Positions 14,681 through 23,941 of a DNA stretch of 64,000 bases are shown here, piece by piece. The DNA lies in NCBI RefSeq assembly GCF_900547205.1, contig NZ_URFY01000015.1:1-64000 (forward strand). The letters run 5' to 3'. Below the pieces are notes generated by a model that was not told the DNA's origin, ran no database searches, and was given only the letters and a program-made list of their open reading frames with translations. The translations under genes and the position numbers were made by a program. This DNA is from an uncultured Bacteroides sp. (GTDB lineage: Bacteria > Bacteroidota > Bacteroidia > Bacteroidales > Bacteroidaceae). Position 1 is the stretch's first letter. Every line of letters starts with the position of its first letter.

Positions 14681-16999
14681 ATGAGACAAATCTATTACAG
14701 CATACGCACTTTATTGCGTGAGCGCGGATCGAGTATCATACGAATTATCTCCCTTGCTTTGGGCTTGACCGTTGGCATCTTGCTCTTCTCGCAGATAGCG
14801 TTTGAGTTGAGTTACGAGAAGTGTTATTCGGAGGCGGAAAAGCTGGCAATGGTACGTTGCCAGATGACCAACCTCAGCACAGGCGAAACGGCGGGTGATG
14901 ATGGAGAATACGGTTATGACTATACTGTTTTTGATGTGGTGGCAGCCACCTTGGCACAAGATATGCCGAAGGAGGTGGAAATTGCCAGTTGTGTACTTCC
15001 TCAAACAGGGTTTAATATCTATTACGAAGACAAATTGCTGTCCGACATAAATTACATATACGCGGATACTTGCTTCTTTCAGACTTTCGGCATCTCCGTG
15101 CTGAAAGGTAATCCGAAAGATATGATTATGCCCGGAAGTGTTTTTGTTTCCGAACACTTTGCCCGCAAAATGTTTGGAAATCAAGACCCTATTGGTAAAG
15201 TGCTTTCGGCAGACAAGCAAAGCGACTTTACCATTCGCGGCGTATACAAGGATGTGCCGGAAAACACGATGCTCACCCATGACTTTGTAGTATCAGTCCA
15301 TCGCAACGGTGGCTATCAGAATGGAGCCGGTTGGGGAGGAAATGATGTCTTTTATGCTTTTCTCCGCTTGCGCCATGCTTCGGATATTAATAAGGTGAAT
15401 GATAACATTCAGCGATTGATTGGGAAATATACCGATTTGGAGTTTGATGGCTGGAAAGCTAAATTTAGTGTCATTCCCTTAGTAAAGCGTCATGTGGATT
15501 CCCCCGATGTGCAGAAACGTTTGGTTATCTATGGATTTTTGGGCTTTGCCATCTTCTTTGTGGCTATCATGAATTATATGCTGATATCCATTGCTAATTT
15601 GAGCCGTCGTGCCAAAGGAGTGGGAGTGCACAAATGCAACGGAGCCAGTTCGGCAAATATATTCAATATGTTTCTTGCTGAGACGGGAGTACTTATCATC
15701 ATCTCCGCATTGCTAAGCATCCTGCTGATAATCAATACACGCGGGCTAATTGAAGATTTACTTTCCGTCCGTCTTTCTTCCCTTTTCACTTGGCAGACGC
15801 TATGGGTGCCTTTGCTTACTATTATCTTGCTTTTCATTCTGGCAGGTGGCATACCGGGACGACTGTTTTCACGCATTCCTGTCACGCAAGTGTTCCGCCG
15901 CTATACCGACGGGAAGAAAGGATGGAAACGCTCACTGCTGTTCGTTCAGTTTACGGGAGTATCTTTCGTCTTAGGGTTATTGCTCGTCACTTTGTTGCAA
16001 TACACTCATTTGATGAACAGGGATATGGGCATAGTTGTGCCCGGTTTGGCCCAAGCTGAAAGTTGGCTACCCAAAGAATCAGTGGAGCATATCAAAGACG
16101 AGCTGCGTCGCCAACCGATGGTAGAAGGAGCAACTGTTGCCATGAATGGCGTGCTTGGCGAATATTGGACGCGCGGATTGATAAGCAATGACGGTAAACG
16201 AATCTCTACACTTAATTTCAACTCATGCCATTATAATTATCCCGAGGTAATGGGCATCAAGATTGTAGAAGGAACTACGCTAAAGAAACAGAACGATCTG
16301 CTGGTGAATGAAGAACTGGTGCGCCTGATGAGATGGACCGATGGAGCGGTAGGTAAAAAGCTGAATGATGTGCAGGGAACAATTGTCGGTGTATTTCGTG
16401 ACATACGCAATACCAGTTTCTATTCGTCACAGTATCCTATTGTGCTGATAGGCGATGAAAATGCCAATCACGCATTCAACGTACGTTTGAAAGAGCCCTA
16501 TGGTGAGAATCTGAAACGTCTCAACGAGTATGTGGAAAATACATTTCCCAGTGTATCCTTGCATTTCACTTCCGTAGATGGAATGATAAAAGAGATGTAT
16601 AAAGATGTGTATCGTTTCCGCAACTCCGTCTGGATTACTTCCGTTTTCATTCTGCTGATTGTCGTCATGGGATTGATAGGCTATGTGAATGATGAAACCC
16701 AACGCCGGAGCAAGGAGATTGCCATCCGGAAAGTGAATGGAGCCACGGCTTCTCATGTGCTGAGTTTGCTGACACGTGAAATCCTATATATCTCAGTGAT
16801 TTCTATCTTGTTAGGAACAGCCGTCTCTTATTTTGCAGGACAGGCATGGCTCGACCAGTTTGCCGAACAGATTGATTTAAATCCATTGCTTTTTGTAGGT
16901 ACAGCCTTGTTTGTTCAGTTGCTCATTATAATTTGTGTCATACTGAAAGCTTGGCATATCGCCAACGAGAATCCTGTGGATAGCATCAAAGGGGAATAA
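14681..16999 (+). CDS. FtsX-like ABC permease with two MacB periplasmic regions
   Basis: A 772-residue inner membrane protein. Transmembrane helix 1 is near residues 18-40, followed by a MacB_PCD periplasmic domain to about 275, three helices between 285 and 385, a further helix near 415-435, a second periplasmic domain to about 640 and three more helices from 650 to 765. This doubled FtsX arrangement is typical of Bacteroidota exporters that occur in runs of several permease genes. Here only this permease is intact; the one in front of the ATPase has decayed. The substrate is unknown. No HlyD-type adaptor or TolC-like gene lies in the window. Confidence 0.88.
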   Translation: MRQIYYSIRTLLRERGSSIIRIISLALGLTVGILLFSQIAFELSYEKCYSEAEKLAMVRCQMTNLSTGETAGDDGEYGYDYTVFDVVAATLAQDMPKEVEIASCVLPQTGFNIYYEDKLLSDINYIYADTCFFQTFGISVLKGNPKDMIMPGSVFVSEHFARKMFGNQDPIGKVLSADKQSDFTIRGVYKDVPENTMLTHDFVVSVHRNGGYQNGAGWGGNDVFYAFLRLRHASDINKVNDNIQRLIGKYTDLEFDGWKAKFSVIPLVKRHVDSPDVQKRLVIYGFLGFAIFFVAIMNYMLISIANLSRRAKGVGVHKCNGASSANIFNMFLAETGVLIIISALLSILLIINTRGLIEDLLSVRLSSLFTWQTLWVPLLTIILLFILAGGIPGRLFSRIPVTQVFRRYTDGKKGWKRSLLFVQFTGVSFVLGLLLVTLLQYTHLMNRDMGIVVPGLAQAESWLPKESVEHIKDELRRQPMVEGATVAMNGVLGEYWTRGLISNDGKRISTLNFNSCHYNYPEVMGIKIVEGTTLKKQNDLLVNEELVRLMRWTDGAVGKKLNDVQGTIVGVFRDIRNTSFYSSQYPIVLIGDENANHAFNVRLKEPYGENLKRLNEYVENTFPSVSLHFTSVDGMIKEMYKDVYRFRNSVWITSVFILLIVVMGLIGYVNDETQRRSKEIAIRKVNGATASHVLSLLTREILYISVISILLGTAVSYFAGQAWLDQFAEQIDLNPLLFVGTALFVQLLIIICVILKAWHIANENPVDSIKGE

Positions 17000-17008
17000 A
17001 TGCAGGTC

Positions 17009-17045
17009 AATGGCAGGGTAGGGCGACAAACCTTATTCTGCCATT
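17009..17045. terminator. Hairpin between convergent permease and MATE genes
   Basis: AATGGCAG at 17009-17016 pairs with CTGCCATT at 17038-17045. There is no long T run on either strand, so the terminator role is likely only from position. Confidence 0.45.
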
Positions 17046-17052
17046 TGATTTA

Positions 17053-18411
17053 TTATGCTGTTACCTGATTCTGTTTCGTCACCTTCTTTATATAGTACAT
17101 CAGACTGATAACCGCCGTTATAAACGCCAACCCGTCCGACACCGGCATACTAATCCACACACCTTTCAATCCCCACCATTGCGGGAAAAGCAACAGACAG
17201 GGCAATAAATAAAGCAACTGTCGCGTCAGCGAAATGAAAATACTGATTTTCACCTTACCGATGCTTTGGAAGAAGTTACCAATCACAATCTGCGCCCCAA
17301 CGAACGGGAACATAAGAGCCGTGATGCGAAGCCCGTCTACAGCCAGTCCGATTAACTCGTCGCTATCCGTGAAGATAGCCGATACTGCGTGCGGGAACAA
17401 TTCGCAGATAATAAACCCGCTACTAGTGATAATCACGCCCGAAATGATGCCCAACCGCAGCGTTTTCTTCACACGGTCCATCTTCTGCGCTCCAAAGTTA
17501 TAGCCCACAATCGGTTGCATACCCATCGTCAGTCCGAGTACAATCATTACATACAGCGTCAGCAACCGGTTGATGATGCCGTAAGCGCCAATTGCCATAT
17601 CTCCGCCGTTGTTTTGCAGGCTATTGTTGATGATAACCACAATGATACAAGCACATACATTCATCAGGAACGGCGACATACCGATAGCAAAGATGCTGCC
17701 AACAATCCTCCGTTTCATCTTCCAGATAGTCCCTTCAAAGTGCACCGTGCTTTCTTTCTTGTAGAAGTGGCTCACTACCCACACCATACCGATAAACTGT
17801 GAAATAACCGTAGCCGTGGCAGCCCCCCGCATCCCCCATTCAAAATGAAAGATAAAGATAGGAGCTAGAATAATATTGGCAAGCACTGTCGCCATCGACG
17901 TTATCATTGCCTTCTTCGGATATCCGGTGGCGCGCATCAAGTTGTTCAATCCAATCATGGTGTACGTGATAGGTGTTCCCAATATGATGACCTGCATAAA
18001 GCTGCGCGCATAGGGCAATGTATCGTGGCTGGCGCCGAAAAACCTTAATATATCGTCGAGAAAGATGAAGGACAACACCCCGAAGAATACAGAATTGGTA
18101 ATACAAAGCATCAGCGTGTGTGACAAGATTTCCGTAGCCCCTTTCAGGTCTTTCTGCCCCAAGCGGATGGATGCAAGCGTAGAACCTCCGGCAGAAACCA
18201 GCGTACAGAAGGCGACCACAAGATTCATCAGCGGAAAGCTGACCGCCAGTCCGGCAATAGCCATCGGACCGACACCGTGACCGATGAAGATGCTATCTAT
18301 AATATTATAGATAGAGGTAATCGTCATTCCTATGATGGCGGGGATTGAATATTGTAACAGCAGTTTGCCGATACTTTCATTTCCTAATATGTGAGGGTCT
18401 TTCTTGCTCAT
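17053..18411 (-). CDS. MATE family efflux transporter
   Basis: A 452-residue integral membrane protein with the two-bundle MatE layout, about 12 helices (first near LLLQYSIPAIIGMTITSIYNIID, with the family PAI and IDSIFIG features). It exports cationic drugs or metabolites against Na+ or H+. The start at 18411 (MSKKDPH) is preferred over an ATG two codons upstream. The conserved G-x-x-P-segment FLGTPI-like ILGTPITYTMIG is near residue 140. It stands alone; a 22-nt repeat array lies just before the start, within the likely promoter or leader. Confidence 0.9.
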   Translation of the reverse strand: MSKKDPHILGNESIGKLLLQYSIPAIIGMTITSIYNIIDSIFIGHGVGPMAIAGLAVSFPLMNLVVAFCTLVSAGGSTLASIRLGQKDLKGATEILSHTLMLCITNSVFFGVLSFIFLDDILRFFGASHDTLPYARSFMQVIILGTPITYTMIGLNNLMRATGYPKKAMITSMATVLANIILAPIFIFHFEWGMRGAATATVISQFIGMVWVVSHFYKKESTVHFEGTIWKMKRRIVGSIFAIGMSPFLMNVCACIIVVIINNSLQNNGGDMAIGAYGIINRLLTLYVMIVLGLTMGMQPIVGYNFGAQKMDRVKKTLRLGIISGVIITSSGFIICELFPHAVSAIFTDSDELIGLAVDGLRITALMFPFVGAQIVIGNFFQSIGKVKISIFISLTRQLLYLLPCLLLFPQWWGLKGVWISMPVSDGLAFITAVISLMYYIKKVTKQNQVTA

Positions 18412-18426
18412 ACGCACATTCTACTA

Positions 18427-18536
18427 TTGTTGAATTAGAGTCTCTGTTTTTCATGAATAAAGGCTCTGTGTTATTGAATTAGAAGCTCTATCTTGTTGGA
18501 TTAGAGCCTCTATATTGTTGAAATAAAGCGTCTGTT
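18427..18536. repeat. 22-nt-period array, five units
   Basis: Five units start at 18427, 18450, 18471, 18493 and 18515 (steps 23, 21, 22, 22). The cores read TTAGAGTCTCTGT, ATAAAGGCTCTGT, TTAGAAGCTCTAT, TTAGAGCCTCTAT and ATAAAGCGTCTGT. It lies between the MATE gene start and the HAD gene promoter. Confidence 0.82.
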
Positions 18537-18569
18537 ACGTTTTTTTAAGTGGGGCAAAGGTACAAATTA

Positions 18570-18601
18570 TTTGCCTGATTCAATGATTATTCGGAACTTT
18601 G
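18570..18601 (+). promoter_or_regulatory. Promoter of the HAD hydrolase gene
   Basis: TTTG at 18570-18573, a 20-bp spacer and GAACTTTG at 18594-18601 fit the Bacteroides -33/-7 pattern with one mismatch (G for T in TAnnTTTG). The leader would be about 42 nt. Confidence 0.55.
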
Positions 18602-18649
18602 CACCATTCTATACACAAGGTTTAACGTTTTAGGTAAAAAGAAAGTTTT

Positions 18650-19297
18650 ATGGATACAACAAAATCAATTGCAGTACTTTTCGACTTCGACGGCGTCATT
18701 ATGGACACCGAAACTCAGTACACCGTCTTTTGGAACGAACAGGGACGTAAGTATCTGGGCGAAGAAGATTTCGGCCGCAGCATCAAAGGTCAGACGTTGA
18801 CACAGATTTATGACAAATACTTTGGCGACAAGCCCGATGCCCGGCAAGAAATCACTGCGGGACTCAACGTTTTCGAGAAAGAGATGTCCTACGAATACAT
18901 CCCCGGCGTCGAAGCTTTCATTGCCGACCTTCGCCGGAATGGAGTGAAGATAGCCGTAGTCACCAGTTCCAACGAAGAGAAAATGCAGAACGTATACAAC
19001 GCCCATCCCGAGTTTAAAGGCATGGTAGACCGCATACTGACCGGAGAAATGTTTGCCCGTTCAAAGCCCGCTCCCGACTGCTTTCTGCTGGGAATGGAAG
19101 TCTTTGGCACTTCGCCCGACAACACCTATGTTTTTGAAGACTCCTTCCACGGCCTGCAAGCCGGAATGACTTCCGGGGCTACCGTGATAGGCCTTGCCAC
19201 CACCAATTCTCGCGAAGCTATCACCGGAAAAGCACATTATATAATGGATGACTTTACCGGAATGACATACGATAAACTGCTGACATTGCATCGCTAA
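18650..19297 (+). CDS. HAD-family hydrolase, beta-phosphoglucomutase-like
   Basis: A 215-residue soluble enzyme of HAD subclass I. Motif I is VLFDFDGVIMDTE (nucleophile Asp in DFDG), motif II is VVTSSNE, the lysine is in RSKPAPDCF and motif III is YVFEDSFHG. A helical cap lies between residues 20 and 90. This is the pattern of beta-phosphoglucomutases and sugar-phosphate phosphatases; the sequence does not settle mutase versus phosphatase. It is followed by a strong terminator, so it is a single-gene unit. Confidence 0.85.
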   Translation: MDTTKSIAVLFDFDGVIMDTETQYTVFWNEQGRKYLGEEDFGRSIKGQTLTQIYDKYFGDKPDARQEITAGLNVFEKEMSYEYIPGVEAFIADLRRNGVKIAVVTSSNEEKMQNVYNAHPEFKGMVDRILTGEMFARSKPAPDCFLLGMEVFGTSPDNTYVFEDSFHGLQAGMTSGATVIGLATTNSREAITGKAHYIMDDFTGMTYDKLLTLHR

Positions 19298-19323
19298 CAC
19301 TCCTCTTGCAATGTCCTTCATCC

Positions 19324-19376
19324 TCCTTTCAACCGCTCTCTAGCTATATAGAGAGGGCGATTGAAAGGATTTTTTT
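19324..19376 (+). terminator. Rho-independent terminator of the HAD gene
   Basis: TCCTTTCAACCGCTCTCTA pairs with TAGAGAGGGCGATTGAAAGGA with few mismatches, followed by seven T. Confidence 0.85.
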
Positions 19377-19408
19377 GTTTTTCTATCTCTGTTATGGATT
19401 AAATGTTA

Positions 19409-19416
19409 TAACTTTG
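19409..19416 (+). promoter_or_regulatory. -7 element upstream of panB
   Basis: TAACTTTG matches TAnnTTTG. It lies about 78 nt before the panB start. No -33 TTTG at the proper spacing. Confidence 0.45.
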
Positions 19417-19493
19417 CCGCGCTTTTCGACAAGGCTTGATGCCAACACCGAAAAACGATAAATCATAATTTATTAATCAAAACTTAAAAAGAC

Positions 19494-20315
19494 ATGGCTG
19501 GTTATATATCAGATGATACAAGAAAGGTGACTACTCATCGCTTGGTTGAAATGAAACAGAGAGGCGAAAAAATATCTATGCTTACCGCTTACGACTACAC
19601 AATGGCGCAGATTGTTGACGGTGCCGGTATGGACGTCATTCTGGTTGGTGATTCCGCTTCAAACGTGATGGCGGGTAACGTGACTACACTGCCTATCACG
19701 CTCGACCAAATGATTTATCACGCTAAATCCGTAGTACGCGGTGTGAAGCGTGCCATGGTAGTGGTCGATATGCCGTTCGGTTCCTATCAGGGAAACGAGA
19801 TGGAAGGACTTGCTTCCGCCATCCGCATCATGAAGGAAAGCCACGCCGACGCCCTGAAGATGGAAGGCGGAGAAGAAATCATCGACACGGTGAAACGCAT
19901 CGTTTGCGCAGGTATTCCGGTGATGGGACATCTGGGGTTGATGCCGCAGTCTATCAATAAATACGGAACGTATACGGTACGTGCCAAAGACGAAGCCGAA
20001 GCTGATAAATTGGTTCGTGATGCCCATCTGCTCGAAGAAGCGGGCTGCTTTGGCATCGTTCTCGAAAAGATTCCGGCAACGCTGGCAGAACGTGTGGCTT
20101 CCGAGCTGACTATACCTATTATAGGTATCGGTGCAGGTGGCCATGTGGACGGTCAGGTGTTGGTGATTCAGGATATGCTTGGGATGAACAACGGGTTCCG
20201 TCCGCGCTTCCTGCGCCGTTATGCCGACTTATACACAGTAATGACCGATGCTATCAGCCGTTACGTCTCTGACGTGAAGAATTGCTACTTCCCCAACGAG
20301 AAGGAACAATATTAG
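19494..20315 (+). CDS. panB: 3-methyl-2-oxobutanoate hydroxymethyltransferase
   Basis: A 273-residue TIM-barrel enzyme that adds a hydroxymethyl group from 5,10-methylene-THF to alpha-ketoisovalerate, the first step to pantothenate and CoA. Family segments are visible: MLTAYDYTMA, the metal-binding Asp in VGDSASNVM, VDMPFGSYQ, the KMEGG glutamate, MGHLGLMPQS, the catalytic Glu in FGIVLEKIP and IGIGAG. Length is as usual. The MFS gene starts 9 bp after its stop, so the two are co-transcribed. panC and panD are not in the window. Confidence 0.96.
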   Translation: MAGYISDDTRKVTTHRLVEMKQRGEKISMLTAYDYTMAQIVDGAGMDVILVGDSASNVMAGNVTTLPITLDQMIYHAKSVVRGVKRAMVVVDMPFGSYQGNEMEGLASAIRIMKESHADALKMEGGEEIIDTVKRIVCAGIPVMGHLGLMPQSINKYGTYTVRAKDEAEADKLVRDAHLLEEAGCFGIVLEKIPATLAERVASELTIPIIGIGAGGHVDGQVLVIQDMLGMNNGFRPRFLRRYADLYTVMTDAISRYVSDVKNCYFPNEKEQY

Positions 20316-20323
20316 AACGATAT

Positions 20324-21499
20324 ATGGCAGTTAAATTGTGGACAGTTCATTTTATGCGAATATGCGTAGCTAATTTGCTGTTGTTTATCTCCTTGTATAT
20401 GTTGTTTCCGGTGCTTCCCGTCGAAATGGCAGAACGGCTGGGAGTACCAATCGCACAGACTGGAGTAATCTTTCTTTTCTTTACCGTAGGAATGTTTCTT
20501 ATCGGTCCTTTCCATGCCTACCTCGTAGATGCCTACAAGCGTAAGTATGTGTGTATGTTCGCCTTTGCCCTAATGGTGGCGGCAGCGGCAGGATATGCAT
20601 TTGTGACAAATATAACGGAACTTATCTTGCTGAGTACCGTTCAAGGACTGGCATTCGGCATTGCTACCACCGCAGGAATCACGCTTGCCATCGACATCAC
20701 GAATTCTACACTCCGCAGTGCCGGAAATGTAAGTTTCTCGTGGATGGCGCGCTTGGGAATGATTATCGGAATCGCTTTGGGAGTATGGCTCTACCAGCAC
20801 AATTCATTCCGAAATCTGCTGACTATATCCGTTGTCACCGGAGCGGTGGGCATCCTGATGTCATCCGGGGTATACGTACCATTCCGTGCGCCATTTGTCA
20901 CCAAGCTCTATTCCTTCGACCGCTTCCTGCTGCTGCGCGGATGGGTGCCTGCTATCAACCTAATCCTGATAACTTTCGTTCCGGGATTATTGATTCCACT
21001 GGTGCATCCTTTCTTGAATGATGCTACATTGGGAGAGTTGGGGATATCCATTCCTTTCTTTGCCGGAGTGGGAGTGGGGTATCTTGTTTCCTTATTAGTG
21101 GCAAGGTTCCTGTTGCTTCCTTATTTCTCAAAGTTGAAGGAGATGACGATGCGGCTGGTGATGATGGGCATTTTATTGGAGATACTGGCAATGCTACTGC
21201 TAGCAGGCAATGGTGCTATTAGCATAGTCTCGGTAATTCTTGGATTGGGCTTAGGGCTTGTGATGCCGGAGTTTCTGGTGATGTTCGTGAAGTTGTCTCA
21301 TCACTGCCAGCGAGGTACGGCAAATACGACTCACTTGCTGGCGAGTGAAGTAGGTATTGCACTGGGAATCGCCGTTGCGTGCTACATGGATATGGATACG
21401 GACAGAATGCTATATATCGGACAAATCGTTGCATCGGTTGCATTGCTTTTCTTTGTACTGATAACGCATCCTTACTATAAGAGGAAGAAAGTAAGATAA
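20324..21499 (+). CDS. MFS transporter
   Basis: A 391-residue major facilitator protein with 12 predicted membrane helices. The start at 20324 (MAVKLWTVHF) follows the panB stop by 9 bp; the longer reading overlaps panB. The loop between helices 2 and 3 reads GPFHAYLVDAYKRKYV, the place of the family GxLaDrxGrr motif, here degenerate. Co-transcription with panB suggests, but does not prove, movement of pantothenate or a related metabolite. It resembles the arabinose-efflux (AraJ-like) group in general build. Confidence 0.85.
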   Translation: MAVKLWTVHFMRICVANLLLFISLYMLFPVLPVEMAERLGVPIAQTGVIFLFFTVGMFLIGPFHAYLVDAYKRKYVCMFAFALMVAAAAGYAFVTNITELILLSTVQGLAFGIATTAGITLAIDITNSTLRSAGNVSFSWMARLGMIIGIALGVWLYQHNSFRNLLTISVVTGAVGILMSSGVYVPFRAPFVTKLYSFDRFLLLRGWVPAINLILITFVPGLLIPLVHPFLNDATLGELGISIPFFAGVGVGYLVSLLVARFLLLPYFSKLKEMTMRLVMMGILLEILAMLLLAGNGAISIVSVILGLGLGLVMPEFLVMFVKLSHHCQRGTANTTHLLASEVGIALGIAVACYMDMDTDRMLYIGQIVASVALLFFVLITHPYYKRKKVR

Positions 21500-21516
21500 C
21501 ATATTTATTACAGAAA

Positions 21517-21595
21517 ATAGCGTCACTATACCGTCGGGATAGTGATGCTATCGTATACAAATAGTGACGCTATCCGCGTGTGATAGCGTCACTAT
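21517..21595. repeat. 22-nt-period array, four units, alternative core
   Basis: Cores ATAGCGTCACTAT, ATAGTGATGCTAT, ATAGTGACGCTAT and ATAGCGTCACTAT start at 21517, 21539, 21561 and 21583, exactly 22 nt apart with 9-nt spacers that differ. The first and third cores are reverse complements. It lies between convergent MFS and relA genes. Confidence 0.88.
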
Positions 21596-21618
21596 GTTTT
21601 TATACATCAATGCTGTTA

Positions 21619-23841
21619 TTAGTTTCGGCTTACCTGCTTCACACCTTTCACCGTGCGCAGCTTCTTGATAAGCGCTTCCAACCGTCCCGTATCGCCTACC
21701 ATCACCGTAAGCGTCCCCGAGAACAATCCGTCATTGGAATCTATACCGATAGAGCGTAGCGATATGCCGTTCTCTTTTGATATAATAGAGGTGATATTCG
21801 TCACAATTCCAATATCATCGTGCCCCACAACGCGTAGCGTGATAGGGTATTGCGTACCTTCCGACTTCCCTGCCCAGCGTGCCTTCACTATTCTGTATCC
21901 GAAGCGTTCACGCATCTGCGTAGCATTGGGGCAGTCCACCCGATGAATCTTGATTCCTCCGCTCACGGTCACGAATCCGAATACATCATCGCCATAAATA
22001 GGATTACAGCATCTAGCCAGTTTAAATTCCAGTCCTTTCAGGTTTTGGTCGATAACGAGCACATCCTCCTTGGAAGTCGTTTCCTCCTGAATGGTTTGCA
22101 TATTGTAGCCTTCGGCACTGCGATATACGACTTCATCATGCGTATCACTATCCCGCTTTTGCTGTTCTACGTACTTGTCCAGAATCTCATTGACGTCCAA
22201 AGCGCCGTCGGCAATTCGTTGGTAAAACTCCGTCACATTCTTGAAACCCAACCGTTTGATAAGGCGCATCATTGTGGCTTCATCGTACTCTAGCTTACGG
22301 TTCTTGAATTTTCGTTCCAGTGTCTCCTTGGCAAAGTCGTGCTGCCGTGCCACCATTTCTTTAAGTGCCTGGCGTATCTTGGTACGGGCTTTAGAAGTCG
22401 TGACAATGTTCAGCCAATCCTGTTTCGGTGTCTGGGTGTTCGATGTCATTATCTCCACTTGGTCGCCGCTATTGAGTTTCTGCTTCAACTGCACGTTCTT
22501 GCCGTTCACCTTCGCACCGATGCATTTGCATCCCAGCTTGCTATGGATATGAAAAGCAAAGTCGAGTACCGTGGCCCCTTTGGCTAGCTTGAACAGGTCA
22601 CCTTTGGGAGTAAATACGAACACTTCGTCCTCGTAGAGGTCCATCTTAAACTGGTCCATTACCTTCATCGAGTCGTTCTCCGGATTCTCTAGAGCTTCCC
22701 GCACGGAAGTCAGCCACTCGTCCAGTCCCGTTTCACCTTTGATGCCTTTATATCTCCAGTGGGCAGCTAGTCCGCGCTCTGCAATTTCGTCCATTCGGCG
22801 GGTACGTATCTGTACTTCCACCCATTTCCCTTCGGGTCCCATCACGGTGATGTGCAACGATTCATACCCGTTGCTTTTCGGGATGGAAAGCCAGTCGCGC
22901 AGACGCTTCGGGTTGGGCTGGTACATATCCGTGACGATGGAGTACACCTGCCAACATTCCTGCTTCTCCTTAGCCGAGTCCGGTTCGGAATCCAGAATGA
23001 TGCGGATGGCGAACAAATCATAAATCCCTTCAAACGGAGTCTTTTGCTTCTGAATCTTGTTCCAGATGGAGTGTATGGACTTGGTGCGGCCCTTGATATC
23101 AAACTTCAGACCGGCTTCTTCCACCTTCTTCTTGATAGGCTCGATGAAAGCGGCGATATATTTGTCGCGGGATGCTTTCGTCTCGTTCAGTTTCTCCTTT
23201 ATAAAATAATAGGTATCCCGTTGCGTATATTTCAACGACAGGTCCTCCAACTCCGATTTCAGCTTATAAAGTCCCAGTTTATGCGCCAGCGGAGCATACA
23301 GGTAAGCAGCCTCGTTCGCCACTTTCATCCTGTCTTCTTCGTTTCCCGTCTCTTTGATTTGTCGCATCACGTTCACGCGGTCGGCAATCATAATAAGGAT
23401 CACGCGCATATCTTCGGCAAAGGAGAGAAGCAGGTTGCGGAAGTTTTCCGATTCAATCGCCGGACTTTTGGAGTACAGTTCGTTCGTCTTCACCAGTCCT
23501 TTGATGATACTTGCCACATCTTCGCCGTATTCGTGGTTCACGTCTTCGATAGTCAGTATGTGAGCCTTCACTATTTCGTGAAGCATGATACCGATCAGGC
23601 ACGAACCTTTCATACCGATTTCGTCGGATACGATAACCGCCGTATGCAAGTCTCTGATTACGGGATTCATTCCGAAGTTATTGCGTTGCAGCCTGTTGCA
23701 CTGGGCAGCTTCGATAAGGTGTTTCTTTAATTTCTGACAATCCTTCCAAAAAATCGTGTCTCCGGCCGATTGCAATAAATGCCTGTAGAGTGAAAAAAGC
23801 TCCTTCTTTTCCTCTGATGTAAAAAAGTCGTCCATATCCAA
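21619..23841 (-). CDS. relA: RelA/SpoT-family (p)ppGpp synthetase with degenerate hydrolase domain
   Basis: A 740-residue alarmone enzyme with HD, synthetase, TGS and ACT domains. The synthetase (about 240-370) looks active: GRTKSIHSIWNKI, YDLFAIRIIL, KSNGYESLHI and EVQIRTRRMDEIAERG. The TGS domain starts near VFVFTPKGDLFKLAKG and the ACT domain lies at the C-terminus. The HD hydrolase domain keeps its frame but loses key residues: the HD pair reads HE (MLHEIVKAH, with the following ED also lost), and the first metal histidine seems replaced. Only the ADR motif is intact. It should therefore be a synthetase only, as in the RelA role, with a separate SpoT elsewhere in the genome. It responds to amino acid starvation. 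Confidence 0.92.
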   Translation of the reverse strand: MDMDDFFTSEEKKELFSLYRHLLQSAGDTIFWKDCQKLKKHLIEAAQCNRLQRNNFGMNPVIRDLHTAVIVSDEIGMKGSCLIGIMLHEIVKAHILTIEDVNHEYGEDVASIIKGLVKTNELYSKSPAIESENFRNLLLSFAEDMRVILIMIADRVNVMRQIKETGNEEDRMKVANEAAYLYAPLAHKLGLYKLKSELEDLSLKYTQRDTYYFIKEKLNETKASRDKYIAAFIEPIKKKVEEAGLKFDIKGRTKSIHSIWNKIQKQKTPFEGIYDLFAIRIILDSEPDSAKEKQECWQVYSIVTDMYQPNPKRLRDWLSIPKSNGYESLHITVMGPEGKWVEVQIRTRRMDEIAERGLAAHWRYKGIKGETGLDEWLTSVREALENPENDSMKVMDQFKMDLYEDEVFVFTPKGDLFKLAKGATVLDFAFHIHSKLGCKCIGAKVNGKNVQLKQKLNSGDQVEIMTSNTQTPKQDWLNIVTTSKARTKIRQALKEMVARQHDFAKETLERKFKNRKLEYDEATMMRLIKRLGFKNVTEFYQRIADGALDVNEILDKYVEQQKRDSDTHDEVVYRSAEGYNMQTIQEETTSKEDVLVIDQNLKGLEFKLARCCNPIYGDDVFGFVTVSGGIKIHRVDCPNATQMRERFGYRIVKARWAGKSEGTQYPITLRVVGHDDIGIVTNITSIISKENGISLRSIGIDSNDGLFSGTLTVMVGDTGRLEALIKKLRTVKGVKQVSRN

Positions 23842-23907
23842 TCTTGTTAATTCGATGTAAAATTAGTTTTTTTCCCGGTTATTCGGCAAGAAGTAAATAA
23901 CATTTTG

Positions 23908-23915
23908 TATTTTTG
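23908..23915 (+). promoter_or_regulatory. -7 element of the DUF4301 gene
   Basis: TATTTTTG fits TAnnTTTG, 26 nt before the start codon; no -33 element seen. Confidence 0.4.
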
Positions 23916-23941
23916 GGCATCAATTAATAAAAATAGATATT

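Noticed and set aside
22852..23730. Open frame of 292 codons on the plus strand
   Set aside because: It is antisense to relA and its residues look like a shadow of that gene.
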